NCBI GenBank assembly: GCA_001404055.1
Contig: CXTY01000003.1
Location: 1-64,000, forward strand
Origin: Roseibium album
Lineage (GTDB): Bacteria > Pseudomonadota > Alphaproteobacteria > Rhizobiales > Stappiaceae
Direction: 5' to 3'
Length of the DNA: 64,000 nucleotides
Both the position numbers and the translations under genes were made by a program. This document shows, piece by piece, positions 27,629 to 36,897 of the stretch. The notes under the pieces are model-generated. The model did no database searches. It was given only the letters and a program-made list of their open reading frames with translations, and was not told the DNA's origin. Position 1 is the stretch's first letter. Each line of letters begins with the position of its first letter.

Positions 27629-28531
27629 TCAGGCAGACACTGCTTTCAGCGCAGGCGCATCCGGTCTGACGGTCGCATCATAATCTTCCATCAGGTTTTT
27701 GATGATCTCACCAACTTCAAACTGGGTTCCGGCTATTTCGGATACAGGCGTAACTTCAGCCGCTGTCCCGGTCACAAAACACTGCTCAAATCCGGACAAC
27801 TCGTCAGGCATGATTGCACGTTCAATCACTTCAATCCCACGATCGCGGGCCAGACCAATCACAGTGCGGCGGGTTATGCCATCGAGAAAACAGTCCGGTG
27901 TCGGCGTATGAATCTTGCCGTCCTTGATAAAGAACACATTGGCGCCAGTGCATTCCGCGATCTGGCCACGCCAATCCAGCATGAGAGCATCCGCAAATCC
28001 CCTGGATTCAGCAGCATGCTTGGAAATGGTGCAGATCATGTAGAGCCCGGCCGCCTTCGCCTTGTAGGGCGCTGTGCGTGGATCCGGTCGGCGGTAGTCG
28101 GCCATATCGAGGCGAATACCTTTTAACCGCTCTTCAGGCGCAAAGTAACTAGGCCACTCCCAGGCAGCAATGGCCAGGTGAATGGTGTTGTTTTGCGCCG
28201 AAATTCCCATCATTTCACTGCCGCGCCAGGCGACAGGGCGAATGTAGGCATCCGTCAGGTTCATACGCGCAAGGGTTTCTTCCTTTGCGGCATTGATCTG
28301 CTCAGCCGTCCAGGGAATTTCAAAGCCGAGCGTACGAGCAGATTCCAAAAGACGCTCGGTATGCTCTTCTGATTTGAAAATCCGGCCGCCGTATGCCCGC
28401 TCGCCTTCGAATACACTGCTACCATAGTGCAGTCCGTGACTCAGCACATGCAGCTTGGCTTCTGACCACGGCACGAATTCGCCATCGTACCAGATATCAC
28501 CACTGAGCTGATCAAAAGGCGTTCCAGCCAT
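27629..28531 (-). CDS. ilvE: Branched-chain amino acid aminotransferase
   Basis: A PLP-dependent fold-type IV transaminase for the last step of Val, Leu and Ile synthesis (and their breakdown). The 300-residue protein has the N-terminal domain with GLHYGSSVFEGERAY (~33-47), the PLP Lys within APYKAKAAGLY (Lys159 by comparison with E. coli), and the phosphate-binding C-terminal segments GITRRTVIGLA and VTGTAAEVTPV. It is divergent from a MarR regulator gene; the 244-bp region between them may be shared control. In related alphaproteobacteria ilvE sits beside the same MarR-OmpR-EnvZ block. Confidence 0.95.
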   Translation of the reverse strand: MAGTPFDQLSGDIWYDGEFVPWSEAKLHVLSHGLHYGSSVFEGERAYGGRIFKSEEHTERLLESARTLGFEIPWTAEQINAAKEETLARMNLTDAYIRPVAWRGSEMMGISAQNNTIHLAIAAWEWPSYFAPEERLKGIRLDMADYRRPDPRTAPYKAKAAGLYMICTISKHAAESRGFADALMLDWRGQIAECTGANVFFIKDGKIHTPTPDCFLDGITRRTVIGLARDRGIEVIERAIMPDELSGFEQCFVTGTAAEVTPVSEIAGTQFEVGEIIKNLMEDYDATVRPDAPALKAVSA

Positions 28532-28775
28532 CTTTCATCTCCCGCCCGCTCTTTGAGCGATTTTTGTATTCCTGTAGTAGAGGCGAATGACGCCAGACAC
28601 TTGCGCCAAATTCACCGCTGTATTTTTTGCACAGCACGCCAACTATCGGTATCCTGATGACCGCGACGAACATGATTGGATTCGTTTATCATCTGACGCT
28701 TAAGAAAGCACTCCAGAGACCGATCATTTCGCTCACAGCTGATAACAAGTAACAATCGACCAGAATTAAGTCAAT

Positions 28776-29333
28776 ATGACTGACGTAAATTTCAAACCTT
28801 CGATTTCTCCTGCCATTCAGGATGGTGATCACCCAATGAAAGATACCGCCTTACCGAGTGGCGAATCCGAGCTGCCCTACGACCTGATCGAACTCCTGTT
28901 TTTCGCTTATCGCGAATTCACAGGAGACCCCGACGATGTCCTAGCGCAATATGATTTCGGCCGGGCACATCACAGAGTGCTTCATTTTGTCGATCGCAAT
29001 CCCGGGATCATGGTAACCGATCTGCTGGGTATACTGCGGATTACAAAACAAAGCCTTGGCCGCGTCTTGAAGCAATTGGTCGACGCCGGGATCATAGAAC
29101 AACGTGAGGGCCACCATGACCGGCGCCAGCGTCTTCTCTACACAACAGAGCGAGGACATACGCTCGCGGTAGACCTTACCCGGCTGCAACAAAAACGCCT
29201 TGAACGTGCCTTAATTGGACTGCCAGATGGCGGCGAGGAAATCATTCGCAAGTTTCTTTTGCAAATGATGGACCCGGACGCGAGAGCAGATATTGTGAAG
29301 CTCGTCCGCAGTGCCCACGACCTCGAGGACTGA
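28776..29333 (+). CDS. MarR-family transcriptional regulator
   Basis: A 185-residue winged-helix regulator. The DNA-binding region is at ~78-130: IMVTDLLGILRITKQSLGRVLKQLVDAGII followed by the wing EGHHDRRQRLLYTT, with the Asp-x-Arg of the MarR wing. The N-terminal ~30 residues are hydrophilic and variable. It precedes a two-component system by 77 nt on the same strand. Its ligand is unknown. Confidence 0.9.
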   Translation: MTDVNFKPSISPAIQDGDHPMKDTALPSGESELPYDLIELLFFAYREFTGDPDDVLAQYDFGRAHHRVLHFVDRNPGIMVTDLLGILRITKQSLGRVLKQLVDAGIIEQREGHHDRRQRLLYTTERGHTLAVDLTRLQQKRLERALIGLPDGGEEIIRKFLLQMMDPDARADIVKLVRSAHDLED

Positions 29334-29410
29334 GCGGCTCTTAAAACCAACCAAAGCTAATTCACGGCCCCTGATCACGAAGACATCCAGACAAGGACAA
29401 CACAGCCGAC

Positions 29411-30109
29411 ATGAATGCCAAGGCACCTGACGACAATGCCAACCACATTCTCCTGGTGGACGATGACAACAGGATCAGGGATCTGCTTTCCAGGTTGCTG
29501 AAGGAAAACGACTATCGCGTTTCCTCGGCGGCCAATGCGGCCGAGGCTCGCAAATGCCTTGCCGGTCTTGAATTCGATCTGATCATTCTTGATGTCATGA
29601 TGCCGGGAGAAACCGGACTGGAACTTGCGGCGTCGCTCAGGAAAGAATCTGAAGTGCCAATTTTGATGCTGACAGCAAGATCCGAAGCAACTGACAGGAT
29701 TGCAGGCCTGGAAGCTGGCGTTGACGACTATCTGGCCAAACCATTCGAACCACGCGAACTCATGCTGCGGATTGCCGCCATACTCAGGCGCGGAAATCAA
29801 CAGCCAGTCGTTGCAGCAGAAGAGATTTACTTTGGCCCCTTTTCGTTCAACGCCAATCGAGGTGAGCTAAAAAACGGAGACAACCTGGTGCGCCTCACGG
29901 ACAGGGAAAAACAAATCCTCTCCATCTTCGCTGAACAACCCGGAGCGACGGTGCCGCGGCACAAGATTGTTGGCGACGAAAGCGGTCTTGGGGAACGCAC
30001 GGTGGATGTTCAGATCAACCGCCTGCGCAGAAAAATCGAAAGTGACCCGGGCAATCCGATATATTTACAGACTGTCCGGGGCATAGGGTACCGGCTTGCG
30101 TGCGATTGA
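29411..30109 (+). CDS. OmpR-family response regulator
   Basis: A 232-residue two-component response regulator. The receiver domain (~12-125) has the acidic pocket VDDD (16-19), phospho-acceptor Asp61 in LIILDVMMPG, Thr in LMLTARS and Lys in DDYLAKPFEP. The C-terminal winged-helix domain (~140-230) has the recognition helix in RTVDVQINRLRRKIE. It is 9 nt upstream of its kinase gene, so the two are one operon and a cognate pair. Confidence 0.95.
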   Translation: MNAKAPDDNANHILLVDDDNRIRDLLSRLLKENDYRVSSAANAAEARKCLAGLEFDLIILDVMMPGETGLELAASLRKESEVPILMLTARSEATDRIAGLEAGVDDYLAKPFEPRELMLRIAAILRRGNQQPVVAAEEIYFGPFSFNANRGELKNGDNLVRLTDREKQILSIFAEQPGATVPRHKIVGDESGLGERTVDVQINRLRRKIESDPGNPIYLQTVRGIGYRLACD

Positions 30110-30118
30110 TCCGAAAGC

Positions 30119-31513
30119 ATGACGGTTTTTAAAGCCATGCTCAGGCGTCTTCCGATCACAATCCCTTTCAAGCCATTGGTACACGGATACCGCTCCGCCG
30201 CACGGCTCGTCTATCGGGTCATGCCGAAAGGCCTGTTCACGCGTACCTTTCTGATCATTGTCGCCCCGATTGTGATCCTGCAGTCCGTTCTCGTCTTTGT
30301 TTTCATGGAACGACACTACCAGCTGGTATCCCGGCGGATGTCTGAAGCCGTGGTGAGAGAAATCGCTGCGGTGGTTTATGTTCTGGACAATTTTTCACAG
30401 GATCAGGACTATGTGAAAGTCGAGCAAATGGCCTCAAGTGCTCTCGGCATGTCGATGACTGTCCTGCCACTTGAGCCACTGCCCCCACCTGCACCGAAAC
30501 CTTTCTTTGATGTGATTGACAAGGAACTCAGCCTCGCCATCAGCGAAAAGATCGGGAAACCCTTCTGGATTGACACAGTCGGTCGCTCACGTTTCGTCGA
30601 GATCCGAATTCAACTCGAAAATTCAATCCTGAGGGTGTTCACCAGACGCAGCCAGACCTATGCCTCGAATTCGCATATTTTCCTAGTCTGGATGTTTTTA
30701 ACTTCGCTTGTTCTGATTTTTATTGCGCTTCTTTTTCTCCGCAATCAGATCCGCCCCATCGTCCGTCTGGCTGACGCCGCCGAGGGGTTTGGAAAAGGTC
30801 GCCCTGTTGAGGATTTCCGCGCAAGTGGGGCGCGAGAAGTTCGCCGTGCAAGCCTTGCTTTCATCGATATGCGCCGCCGCATTGAAAGACAGATCGAACA
30901 ACGAACGACGATGCTCGCAGGCGTCAGCCATGACCTGCGAACAATCTTGACCCGGCTTCGGCTACAGCTTGCCTTTCTCGAAAACACACCTGAAAGCGAA
31001 GCCATGCGCAAGGATGTGGATGAGATGAGCCACATGCTTGAGGACTATCTCGCCTTTGCCAGTGGCGACGGTGATGAACACATCGAAATGACGGACATGG
31101 CTCTTCTTCTGGAAGAAATCGAGGAAGAAGCCGAAATTTCAGGCTATGCGGTCACGACGCGGTTTGACGGCCATTCTGAAGCTGAAGTCAAACGACTTTC
31201 CATGAAAAGGTGTCTGTCGAACCTTGTTACAAATGGCTGTAAATACGGTAACCGTGTGGACGTCGTCGGCTGTATCGAGAACAACTGGCTGGTCATCACC
31301 ATTGACGATGACGGCCCCGGTATTCCCGAGGACCAGCGAGAGGTTGCATTTCAGGCTTTCCATCGACTTGACCTCGCCCGAAATCAGGATGAAACGGGAA
31401 GTGGCCTCGGGCTATCCATTGCACGCGATATAGCGCGCTCCCATGGCGGCGACCTCTACCTTGATGACAGCCCCCTCGGAGGGTTGAGAGCAAAGTTGCG
31501 CGTGCCTGCGTAG
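30119..31513 (+). CDS. EnvZ-like sensor histidine kinase
   Basis: A membrane sensor kinase (464 residues) that should phosphorylate the adjacent OmpR-type regulator. TM1 (~44-63), a ~120-residue periplasmic part with a Pro-rich LPPPAPKP segment, TM2 (~187-207), HAMP (~208-260), and the phospho-acceptor His271 in VSHDLRTILTRL. The HATPase domain has the N box (NLVTNGCKYGN), DDDGPGIP and GSGLGLSIA. In classical EnvZ the motif is HDLRTPLTR; here Ile replaces the Pro, a change I recall from other Hyphomicrobiales. Osmolarity or envelope sensing is a family inference only. Confidence 0.93.
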   Translation: MTVFKAMLRRLPITIPFKPLVHGYRSAARLVYRVMPKGLFTRTFLIIVAPIVILQSVLVFVFMERHYQLVSRRMSEAVVREIAAVVYVLDNFSQDQDYVKVEQMASSALGMSMTVLPLEPLPPPAPKPFFDVIDKELSLAISEKIGKPFWIDTVGRSRFVEIRIQLENSILRVFTRRSQTYASNSHIFLVWMFLTSLVLIFIALLFLRNQIRPIVRLADAAEGFGKGRPVEDFRASGAREVRRASLAFIDMRRRIERQIEQRTTMLAGVSHDLRTILTRLRLQLAFLENTPESEAMRKDVDEMSHMLEDYLAFASGDGDEHIEMTDMALLLEEIEEEAEISGYAVTTRFDGHSEAEVKRLSMKRCLSNLVTNGCKYGNRVDVVGCIENNWLVITIDDDGPGIPEDQREVAFQAFHRLDLARNQDETGSGLGLSIARDIARSHGGDLYLDDSPLGGLRAKLRVPA

Positions 31514-31529
31514 CCCCCTGGAAATTCGA

Positions 31530-31871
31530 CTAATAGAGCCTTCCGCCGATCGGCACATCCTTGTCTGGAGTCAACAGAACCACTTCGCCCTCATCATCCG
31601 GAACGCCCAAAGTCAGAACTTCCGACATGACGGGTCCAATCTGGCGCGGTGGAAAATTGACAACAGCCATCACCAACCTGTCTACCAGGTCATCAAGAGA
31701 ATAGTGCTTGGTGATTTGCGCGGACGTTTTCTTGATACCGATTTCAGGACCAAAATCGATCCGCATCTTATAGGCGGGTTTGCGTGCTTCTGGAAAATCC
31801 TCGGCCTCGACAATGCGGCCAACACGCACGTCAACTTTCAGAAATTCATCAAAACTTATCTGGTCGCTCAC
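31530..31871 (-). CDS. csaA: tRNA-binding/chaperone-like protein CsaA
   Basis: A 113-residue OB-fold protein of the CsaA family (EMAP II/tRNA-binding domain). Diagnostic features are FDEFLKVDVRVGRIVEAEDF (~7-26), the KPAYKMRIDFG strand, KKTSAQIT and the VVNFPPRQIGPVMSEVL loop. CsaA proteins dimerise, bind tRNA, and have been proposed as export chaperones. It is convergent with the kinase gene and about 70 nt downstream of a TetR-type gene on its own strand. Confidence 0.93.
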   Translation of the reverse strand: MSDQISFDEFLKVDVRVGRIVEAEDFPEARKPAYKMRIDFGPEIGIKKTSAQITKHYSLDDLVDRLVMAVVNFPPRQIGPVMSEVLTLGVPDDEGEVVLLTPDKDVPIGGRLY

Positions 31872-31938
31872 AAAATAGCCCTCTCATTTCATGGGCGACC
31901 ATGAACGGACTTCAGGAAACGCGCAAGACCAAATTCAT

Positions 31939-32637
31939 TCAGGCTCCTGCGTGTGTTTCTCCGGAAAAATCGTTGTTTTCACCAGCCGTTTCGTCTTCGT
32001 CTCGCCGGTTTTTCCGTCGATCTGAAGACTTTCTGAAAAATGAATTCAGACCTCTGGCAACCTTGTCCAATTTTTTGATGCGTTTCATGAAAGACGTCCC
32101 CTTGTCCAGCTCCTTGTCGAGCCTTGCCATGGTACGCGGCATGCCTTCATCATCTTCCTCGAGCCATACATCCACAACACGGGCAAAAGCAATCGAGAGC
32201 CCTTGTGCGGTCGCCGTCGCCTTGATGCCCGACAGATCAATCCCGGCGGCAATCAACATCCATTTCTGCGACCTGACTTCAAGACTATTGAAGTCCAGCG
32301 CAAGCACAGGATCACGCCTTGCAGTCTTGTGGAGCGCGCGGACTGCATCTTTGTGTTCTGCAAGCGCGTCGATCCGTGTCATCAGCACGTCAAACAGTCT
32401 GTCCCTCGCCGGCTGATCACCCATATCTTCGTCACGCTCGTCCAGAACATGCGTATCGATTTTCTCCGCAAAGGCGGCAACGAGCTTCAGCTTGGAAGAA
32501 TAAGCGCTGCGCAGATCTGAAAGCTTGACCTTTGCCGTTTCCGCGATTAGCGGCATGGAGACATCCTCGTAGGGATGCTCGGACAACAGGTCCAAAAACG
32601 TATTCAGGATCTTCTGCTTGGTCTTCGCGGTTGCCAT
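31939..32637 (-). CDS. TetR/COQ9-like helical protein
   Basis: A 232-residue protein with a TetR-type N-terminal domain (MATAKTKQKILNTFLDLL... VSMPLIAETAKVKLSDLRSAY, ~1-45). The C-terminal half resembles alphaproteobacterial TetR proteins that share the COQ9 fold (WLEEDDEGMPRTMARLDKELDKG), followed by a strongly basic, then acidic tail (~195-232). It may be a transcription factor or a lipid-binding relative of COQ9; the sequence does not decide. A UbiK-type gene lies 1.8 kb away, which makes a quinone link tempting but unproven. Confidence 0.7.
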   Translation of the reverse strand: MATAKTKQKILNTFLDLLSEHPYEDVSMPLIAETAKVKLSDLRSAYSSKLKLVAAFAEKIDTHVLDERDEDMGDQPARDRLFDVLMTRIDALAEHKDAVRALHKTARRDPVLALDFNSLEVRSQKWMLIAAGIDLSGIKATATAQGLSIAFARVVDVWLEEDDEGMPRTMARLDKELDKGTSFMKRIKKLDKVARGLNSFFRKSSDRRKNRRDEDETAGENNDFSGETHAGA

Positions 32638-32758
32638 GGAACGCTCTCCAATTAATCGTCTAGAAGAACATAGGAAGTCAGAGGCGCTTCGAAAAGGGTG
32701 ACGCTCCGCCGCACGCCCGGCGAATTCGCCTACACCCCTATTAATGCAAGAAAATTCG

Positions 32759-32797
32759 TCAGGTCAGACAGAACTGCTTCAGTTTTGTCTGACCTGA
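32759..32797. repeat. Long hairpin between proC and the TetR-like gene
   Basis: A 17-bp inverted repeat (32759-32775 with 32781-32797, a single G-T wobble) with a 5-bp loop, just beyond the proC stop. It has only a weak T-tract on either strand. It probably ends proC transcription; its length and near perfection exceed an ordinary terminator. Confidence 0.7.
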
Positions 32798-32803
32798 ATT
32801 TGG

Positions 32804-33622
32804 CTAATTGGCCAGTTCTCTCGCCCGTTTTACCGCCGCGGCGACCGCTTCGCTCATTACGGGCTGAAGACCATCTGCATGCATCAAAACATCCAGTGCG
32901 GCAGCGGTCGTGCCGTTGGGACTGGTCACATTCTGTCGCAAAACGGAAGGGTGCTCCTGTGATTGATGCATCAGCTCCCCGGCACCGCACACGGTGGCAA
33001 CTGCCAATTCGTGGGCCAATTCCGCTGGCAGACCTGCTGCTCTACCAGCTTCGCTCATGGCTTCCGCCAGATAGAAAACATAGGCCGGGCCAGACCCGCT
33101 GACACCGGTTACCAGATCGATCTGATCCTCATTGTCGAGCCAGACCACTTTGCCGACCGCTGACAGGAGCTTTGTCACGGTCTCCTTCTGGTCCTCTGAA
33201 ACTTTTTCAGTCGGATAAACCGCTGTAATTCCACGTTTTACCATTGCTGGCGTATTTGGCATGCAGCGACAAATCGGAACATCGCCGAATGCGGCGTGAA
33301 ATTTCGACACTGGTGTCCCAGCTGCCACCGACAAGATGAGTGTGTCTTCGCTCACAGCAGATCTCACCCCGGGCAGCACCACGTCCATCAGCTGAGGTTT
33401 GACAGCAATCAGAACGATGCCGGCGTTCATCTGATCAGGGACAGCGGTCACATGGCGGATGCCTTTCTCTTTCAGGAACGCTTCCATTTCCCCGGAGGGT
33501 CTGGGATCGCAGACGGTGATGGCAGACGGATCGATTCCCTCAGCCATCCAGCCCGACAACATTGCCCCACCCATCCTGCCGGCACCGACAAGAAGAAAGG
33601 GCCGCTCTTTGGAAAAATTCAT
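32804..33622 (-). CDS. proC: Pyrroline-5-carboxylate reductase
   Basis: Last step of proline synthesis: NAD(P)H reduction of pyrroline-5-carboxylate. The 272-residue protein has the Rossmann motif VGAGRMGGAML (~12-22), the conserved PNTPAMVKRGITAVYP segment (~118-133) and the C-terminal VSGSGPAYVFYLAEAM signature (~169-184). Its start overlaps the end of the upstream ybjN-type gene by 4 nt (ATGA at 33619-33622), so the two are translationally coupled. Confidence 0.96.
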   Translation of the reverse strand: MNFSKERPFLLVGAGRMGGAMLSGWMAEGIDPSAITVCDPRPSGEMEAFLKEKGIRHVTAVPDQMNAGIVLIAVKPQLMDVVLPGVRSAVSEDTLILSVAAGTPVSKFHAAFGDVPICRCMPNTPAMVKRGITAVYPTEKVSEDQKETVTKLLSAVGKVVWLDNEDQIDLVTGVSGSGPAYVFYLAEAMSEAGRAAGLPAELAHELAVATVCGAGELMHQSQEHPSVLRQNVTSPNGTTAAALDVLMHADGLQPVMSEAVAAAVKRARELAN

Positions 33623-34119
33623 GCTTCTCCTGCGGTTTCAAACAAGGCCGTGTTCATTGCTTCTGCCGCCGAATGACCGGCCCAGACAACGAACTGGAAT
33701 GCTTGATAGAAACGCTCGCAGTTTTCAAGTGCATTAGTCAGCATGGCCTCGATTTGTGCTGAAGAAGCTTCGGCACCACCAGCCAGAACCAGCGACTGGC
33801 GGAACATGATGACATTTTCCTTGTGCCACAAGTCAAAGTGCCCCATCCAGAGCTGTTCATTGACCAAAGCAAGCAGCCGTAGAATTTCCGTCTTCCTTGG
33901 CTCCGTCACTTTGAGGTCGAAAGCACAGGCCAGATGCAGGGCTTCCACTTCTTCCATCCAGGAAAATGAGACGTGATAATCACACCAGCTGCCGCCAAGG
34001 GAGATTGTGATTTCATCTTCGGCCGACCGTTCGAAAGTCCAGTCGTTCAACGCCGCGACGGTTTCAATCAAATCAACGGGATTGTCAGGTCGCTCGAACT
34101 CGATCTCGATGAGGCTCAT
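33619..34119 (-). CDS. YbjN-domain protein
   Basis: A 166-residue protein of the YbjN family, related in fold to type III secretion chaperones (ISLGGSWCDYHVSFSWMEEVEALHLACAFD then ELLRLLALVNEQLWMGHFDLW). No signal peptide. Family members are linked to stress and motility regulation, with no established biochemistry. Coupled to proC by overlapping stop and start codons, an order seen widely in Hyphomicrobiales. Confidence 0.85.
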   Translation of the reverse strand: MSLIEIEFERPDNPVDLIETVAALNDWTFERSAEDEITISLGGSWCDYHVSFSWMEEVEALHLACAFDLKVTEPRKTEILRLLALVNEQLWMGHFDLWHKENVIMFRQSLVLAGGAEASSAQIEAMLTNALENCERFYQAFQFVVWAGHSAAEAMNTALFETAGEA

Positions 34120-34465
34120 TATGCCTTCTCCCCTTGCGAGCCGGGGCCGAGAACCCGATCAGGATGACCAGGCGGGCCACCGGGAAATGTCACATGTCGG
34201 AAGAGCAAAACGCGTCCACTGTCAGCCCTTTAGAGCGAACCGGTTCCGTCTTGCTCCGACGAATCCCTATGCGCTTGAGTATAGGGGCAGGAATGACTTA
34301 GTGGATACATGCAAGAAGACTCGTAAAAGCCGAATCTTGTGGACGACTCAGCCGAGGGTTTCAGAAAAATGATCGAAAACACCGCAAATCCGCCACGTCC
34401 ACATGACGTATTTCTGTCATGAACAATTAACAGAAATCGGTCACTTCAGCGTCAACCGCGCAAAA
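34120..34465. other. Intergenic region upstream of the ybjN-proC pair
   Basis: 346 bp between ubiK and ybjN, both on the minus strand. It should contain the ybjN-proC promoter. No repeat, RNA structure or small reading frame stands out. Confidence 0.4.
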
Positions 34466-34732
34466 TCAAGCGTCTCCGGCGTCGCCAGAGTCGGGATTTT
34501 CCAGCTTTGCCAGTCTTGATTCGAGCTCTTCCACCTTGTCGAGCGCTTTTACGGCCATTTCCTTGACGGCCTCATGTTCCTCACGGGACACAATGTCCAT
34601 ATCAGAAAGGAAACGTTCTGCCTGGGCCCGGAAAGCGGTTTCAACTTCACGCCGGGCACCTTGAGCCACACCTGCGGCATCGGTCATGAGTTTGGCAAAA
34701 TCATCAAGAATACGGTTCGGGCCTTGGGTCAT
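34466..34732 (-). CDS. UbiK-family accessory factor (BMFP)
   Basis: An 88-residue coiled-coil protein of the BMFP/UbiK family: RILDDFAKLMTDAAGVAQGARREVE at the N-terminus and a C-terminal heptad coiled coil VKALDKVEELESRLAKLE. In E. coli UbiK trimerises, binds lipids and helps aerobic ubiquinone synthesis with UbiJ; Brucella BMFP has membrane-fusing activity in vitro. Divergent from lgt, as in many relatives. Confidence 0.88.
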   Translation of the reverse strand: MTQGPNRILDDFAKLMTDAAGVAQGARREVETAFRAQAERFLSDMDIVSREEHEAVKEMAVKALDKVEELESRLAKLENPDSGDAGDA

Positions 34733-34926
34733 CTGACCCTCCTTGGTCGGGAACTATCTGCTAACAGGACAGGTATGGGGAAACAGTTGCAACTTCAAGG
34801 TCCAATTCCGTCGCAGGTAACTTACCCGGCATCGGCCAAGCACTGGCTTGACGGATGCATGAAGATCGCGCAAGCGTTGCCGCTGCTTTCGCCCATCACG
34901 CAATGGGCTACCTGAAAGGTTCTGTA

Positions 34927-35760
34927 GTGCCGCCGTTACTCGTTCTTCCCTTTCCTGCAATCGATCCCGTCATCATCGAAGTCGGGCCGTTCGCCTTGCG
35001 CTGGTATGCGCTGGCCTACATCGTTGGCATTGTTCTGGCTTGGCGCTACATGCGTGCTCTCGTTCTCAATGACCGGCTTTGGGCAGGTTCTGCCCGGCCG
35101 ACTCCGCTGGAAATCGACGACTTTGTACTCTGGGGCACATTTGGAATCATAATCGGTGGTCGCCTCGGATATGTTCTTTTCTATAATCCGGCCTACTATT
35201 TTGCCAATCCCGCTGAGGCTCTTGCTGTGTGGACCGGCGGCATGTCCTTCCATGGCGGGTTTGCCGGAACGGTCATTGCAATGATCCTGTTTGCCTGGAA
35301 GCGCGGTTTGCCTCTTTGGACGCTGTTCGACCTGGCAGGTTGTGCCGCTCCGATTGGCCTGTTCTTCGGACGCATCGCCAACTTCATCAATGCTGAACTC
35401 TGGGGACGACCGACGGATGTTTCCTGGGCCTTTGTTTTTCCAGGTGCAGGTCCAGATCCACGCCATCCAAGCCAGCTTTATGAAGCCGCGCTGGAGGGTG
35501 TGGTGCTATTCATCGTATTGCGCGTTCTAAGCCATCGCTTCAAGCTTTTAAGAAAACCGGGTTTTCTTGCCGGCGCCTTCGCATGTGGCTATGGAATTGC
35601 GCGTTCTATTGCCGAGTTCTACCGTGTCCCGGATGCGCATATTGGTTACCTGAGCGGTTTCCTGACCATGGGCATCCTTCTTTCGGCACCCATGATCCTT
35701 GCTGGACTGGCGGCAATGATCTGGTCCGGCACCCGCAAATCCGAGGCCTCCCCGAGTTGA
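34927..35760 (+). CDS. lgt: Prolipoprotein diacylglyceryl transferase
   Basis: First step of lipoprotein maturation: moves diacylglycerol from phosphatidylglycerol to the lipobox Cys. GTG 34927 has AAAGG 7 nt upstream and gives 277 residues; the frame is open upstream to 34855. Seven membrane helices. The essential signature [20 protein letters not shown] (~146-165) and the HGGFAG motif (~101-106) are present. Its stop overlaps the next gene's probable TTG start, indicating coupling. It serves the lipoprotein at 38.9 kb among others. Confidence 0.95.
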   Translation: MPPLLVLPFPAIDPVIIEVGPFALRWYALAYIVGIVLAWRYMRALVLNDRLWAGSARPTPLEIDDFVLWGTFGIIIGGRLGYVLFYNPAYYFANPAEALAVWTGGMSFHGGFAGTVIAMILFAWKRGLPLWTLFDLAGCAAPIGLFFGRIANFINAELWGRPTDVSWAFVFPGAGPDPRHPSQLYEAALEGVVLFIVLRVLSHRFKLLRKPGFLAGAFACGYGIARSIAEFYRVPDAHIGYLSGFLTMGILLSAPMILAGLAAMIWSGTRKSEASPS

Positions 35761-36845
35761 CTGTCCTGAAAGACAAGATCAAAGCCAGGATTGCCAGCGA
35801 AGGTCCGATCTCGGTCGCGCAGTACATGACGATCTGCCTCAGCGATCCGGATGCAGGGTATTATACAACGCGTGAGCCATTTGGACAGGCTGGTGACTTC
35901 ATTACGGCTCCTGAAGTCAGCCAGATGTTCGGTGAACTGATCGGCGCAACGCTCCTTTCGGCCTACGAGGCAATCGGTTCGCCGGAACAATTTGAACTGG
36001 TGGAACTTGGCCCGGGCCGCGGTACCCTGATGTCGGATCTTCTTCGCATGGCAGCGCTGCGCCCGGCTTTCCTCAATGCTGCACACTTGAACCTTGTCGA
36101 GATGAGCCCCAGGCTACGCAAAAATCAGCAAGTGACACTGAAAAAGTCTCCCTTGAAACCGGAATTTCGAGACACATTTCAAGATGTCCCAGAAGGCCCG
36201 GTACTTCTGGTTGCCAACGAGTTCTTCGATGCCCTGCCGATCCATCAATTCGTCAAGACACCCGACGGTTGGCTGGAACGACAGATTGGGCTGGACGATT
36301 GCGATGAGCTCACATTCGGTGTCGGTGCGGCCAGATTGCCGGAAGGCGCCATTGCCACTTCCTGCGTAACCAGTCCCCTGGGAACTATTATTGAAACCCA
36401 ACCGGCAGCGAACGCGATAGCACAAGACATTGGGAGACGATTGGCCCAATGCGGCGGAGCGGCAGTCTTTTTCGACTATGGTTATTTGAAGACAGCCGCC
36501 GGCGACACGCTGCAAGCCCTCTACAAACATGCGTTCGACGATGTACTGGCAAATCCCGGCGAAGCAGACCTGACGGCTCATGTTAATTTCGAGGCACTGG
36601 CGTCTGCTGCGGTCAAAGGCGGCGCGAAAGCACTGCCTGCCATGACACAAGGAAGTTTTCTCCTGCAAGCAGGTCTGCTTGAACGGGCAGGTTCACTGGG
36701 CGCAGGCAAGTCCCATCAGGAACAAGAGGCAATTCGGGACGCTGTCGAACGGCTGGCCGCGCCGGAGCAGATGGGCGAATTGTTCAAGGTTCTGGCTGTC
36801 ACCGGAACAGGAACTTCTTTCCAGCCGTTTGACACTCCCCATTGA
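35757..36845 (+). CDS. SAM-dependent methyltransferase, MidA/NDUFAF7 type (DUF185)
   Basis: A 362-residue methyltransferase homologous to mitochondrial NDUFAF7/MidA, which dimethylates an Arg of complex I subunit NDUFS2. Motifs seen: [19 protein letters not shown] (~17-35), [22 protein letters not shown] (~39-60), SAM motif [17 protein letters not shown] (~82-97) and [14 protein letters not shown] (~152-165). TTG at 35757 overlaps the lgt stop and gives the expected length. Bacterial substrate by analogy: complex I NuoCD/NuoD, unproven here. Confidence 0.9.
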   Translation: MTVLKDKIKARIASEGPISVAQYMTICLSDPDAGYYTTREPFGQAGDFITAPEVSQMFGELIGATLLSAYEAIGSPEQFELVELGPGRGTLMSDLLRMAALRPAFLNAAHLNLVEMSPRLRKNQQVTLKKSPLKPEFRDTFQDVPEGPVLLVANEFFDALPIHQFVKTPDGWLERQIGLDDCDELTFGVGAARLPEGAIATSCVTSPLGTIIETQPAANAIAQDIGRRLAQCGGAAVFFDYGYLKTAAGDTLQALYKHAFDDVLANPGEADLTAHVNFEALASAAVKGGAKALPAMTQGSFLLQAGLLERAGSLGAGKSHQEQEAIRDAVERLAAPEQMGELFKVLAVTGTGTSFQPFDTPH

Positions 36846-36897
36846 ACGCTTCAAGGATCATCGGAATGAACTGGAATCGCATAATGCGGAGCACGGC

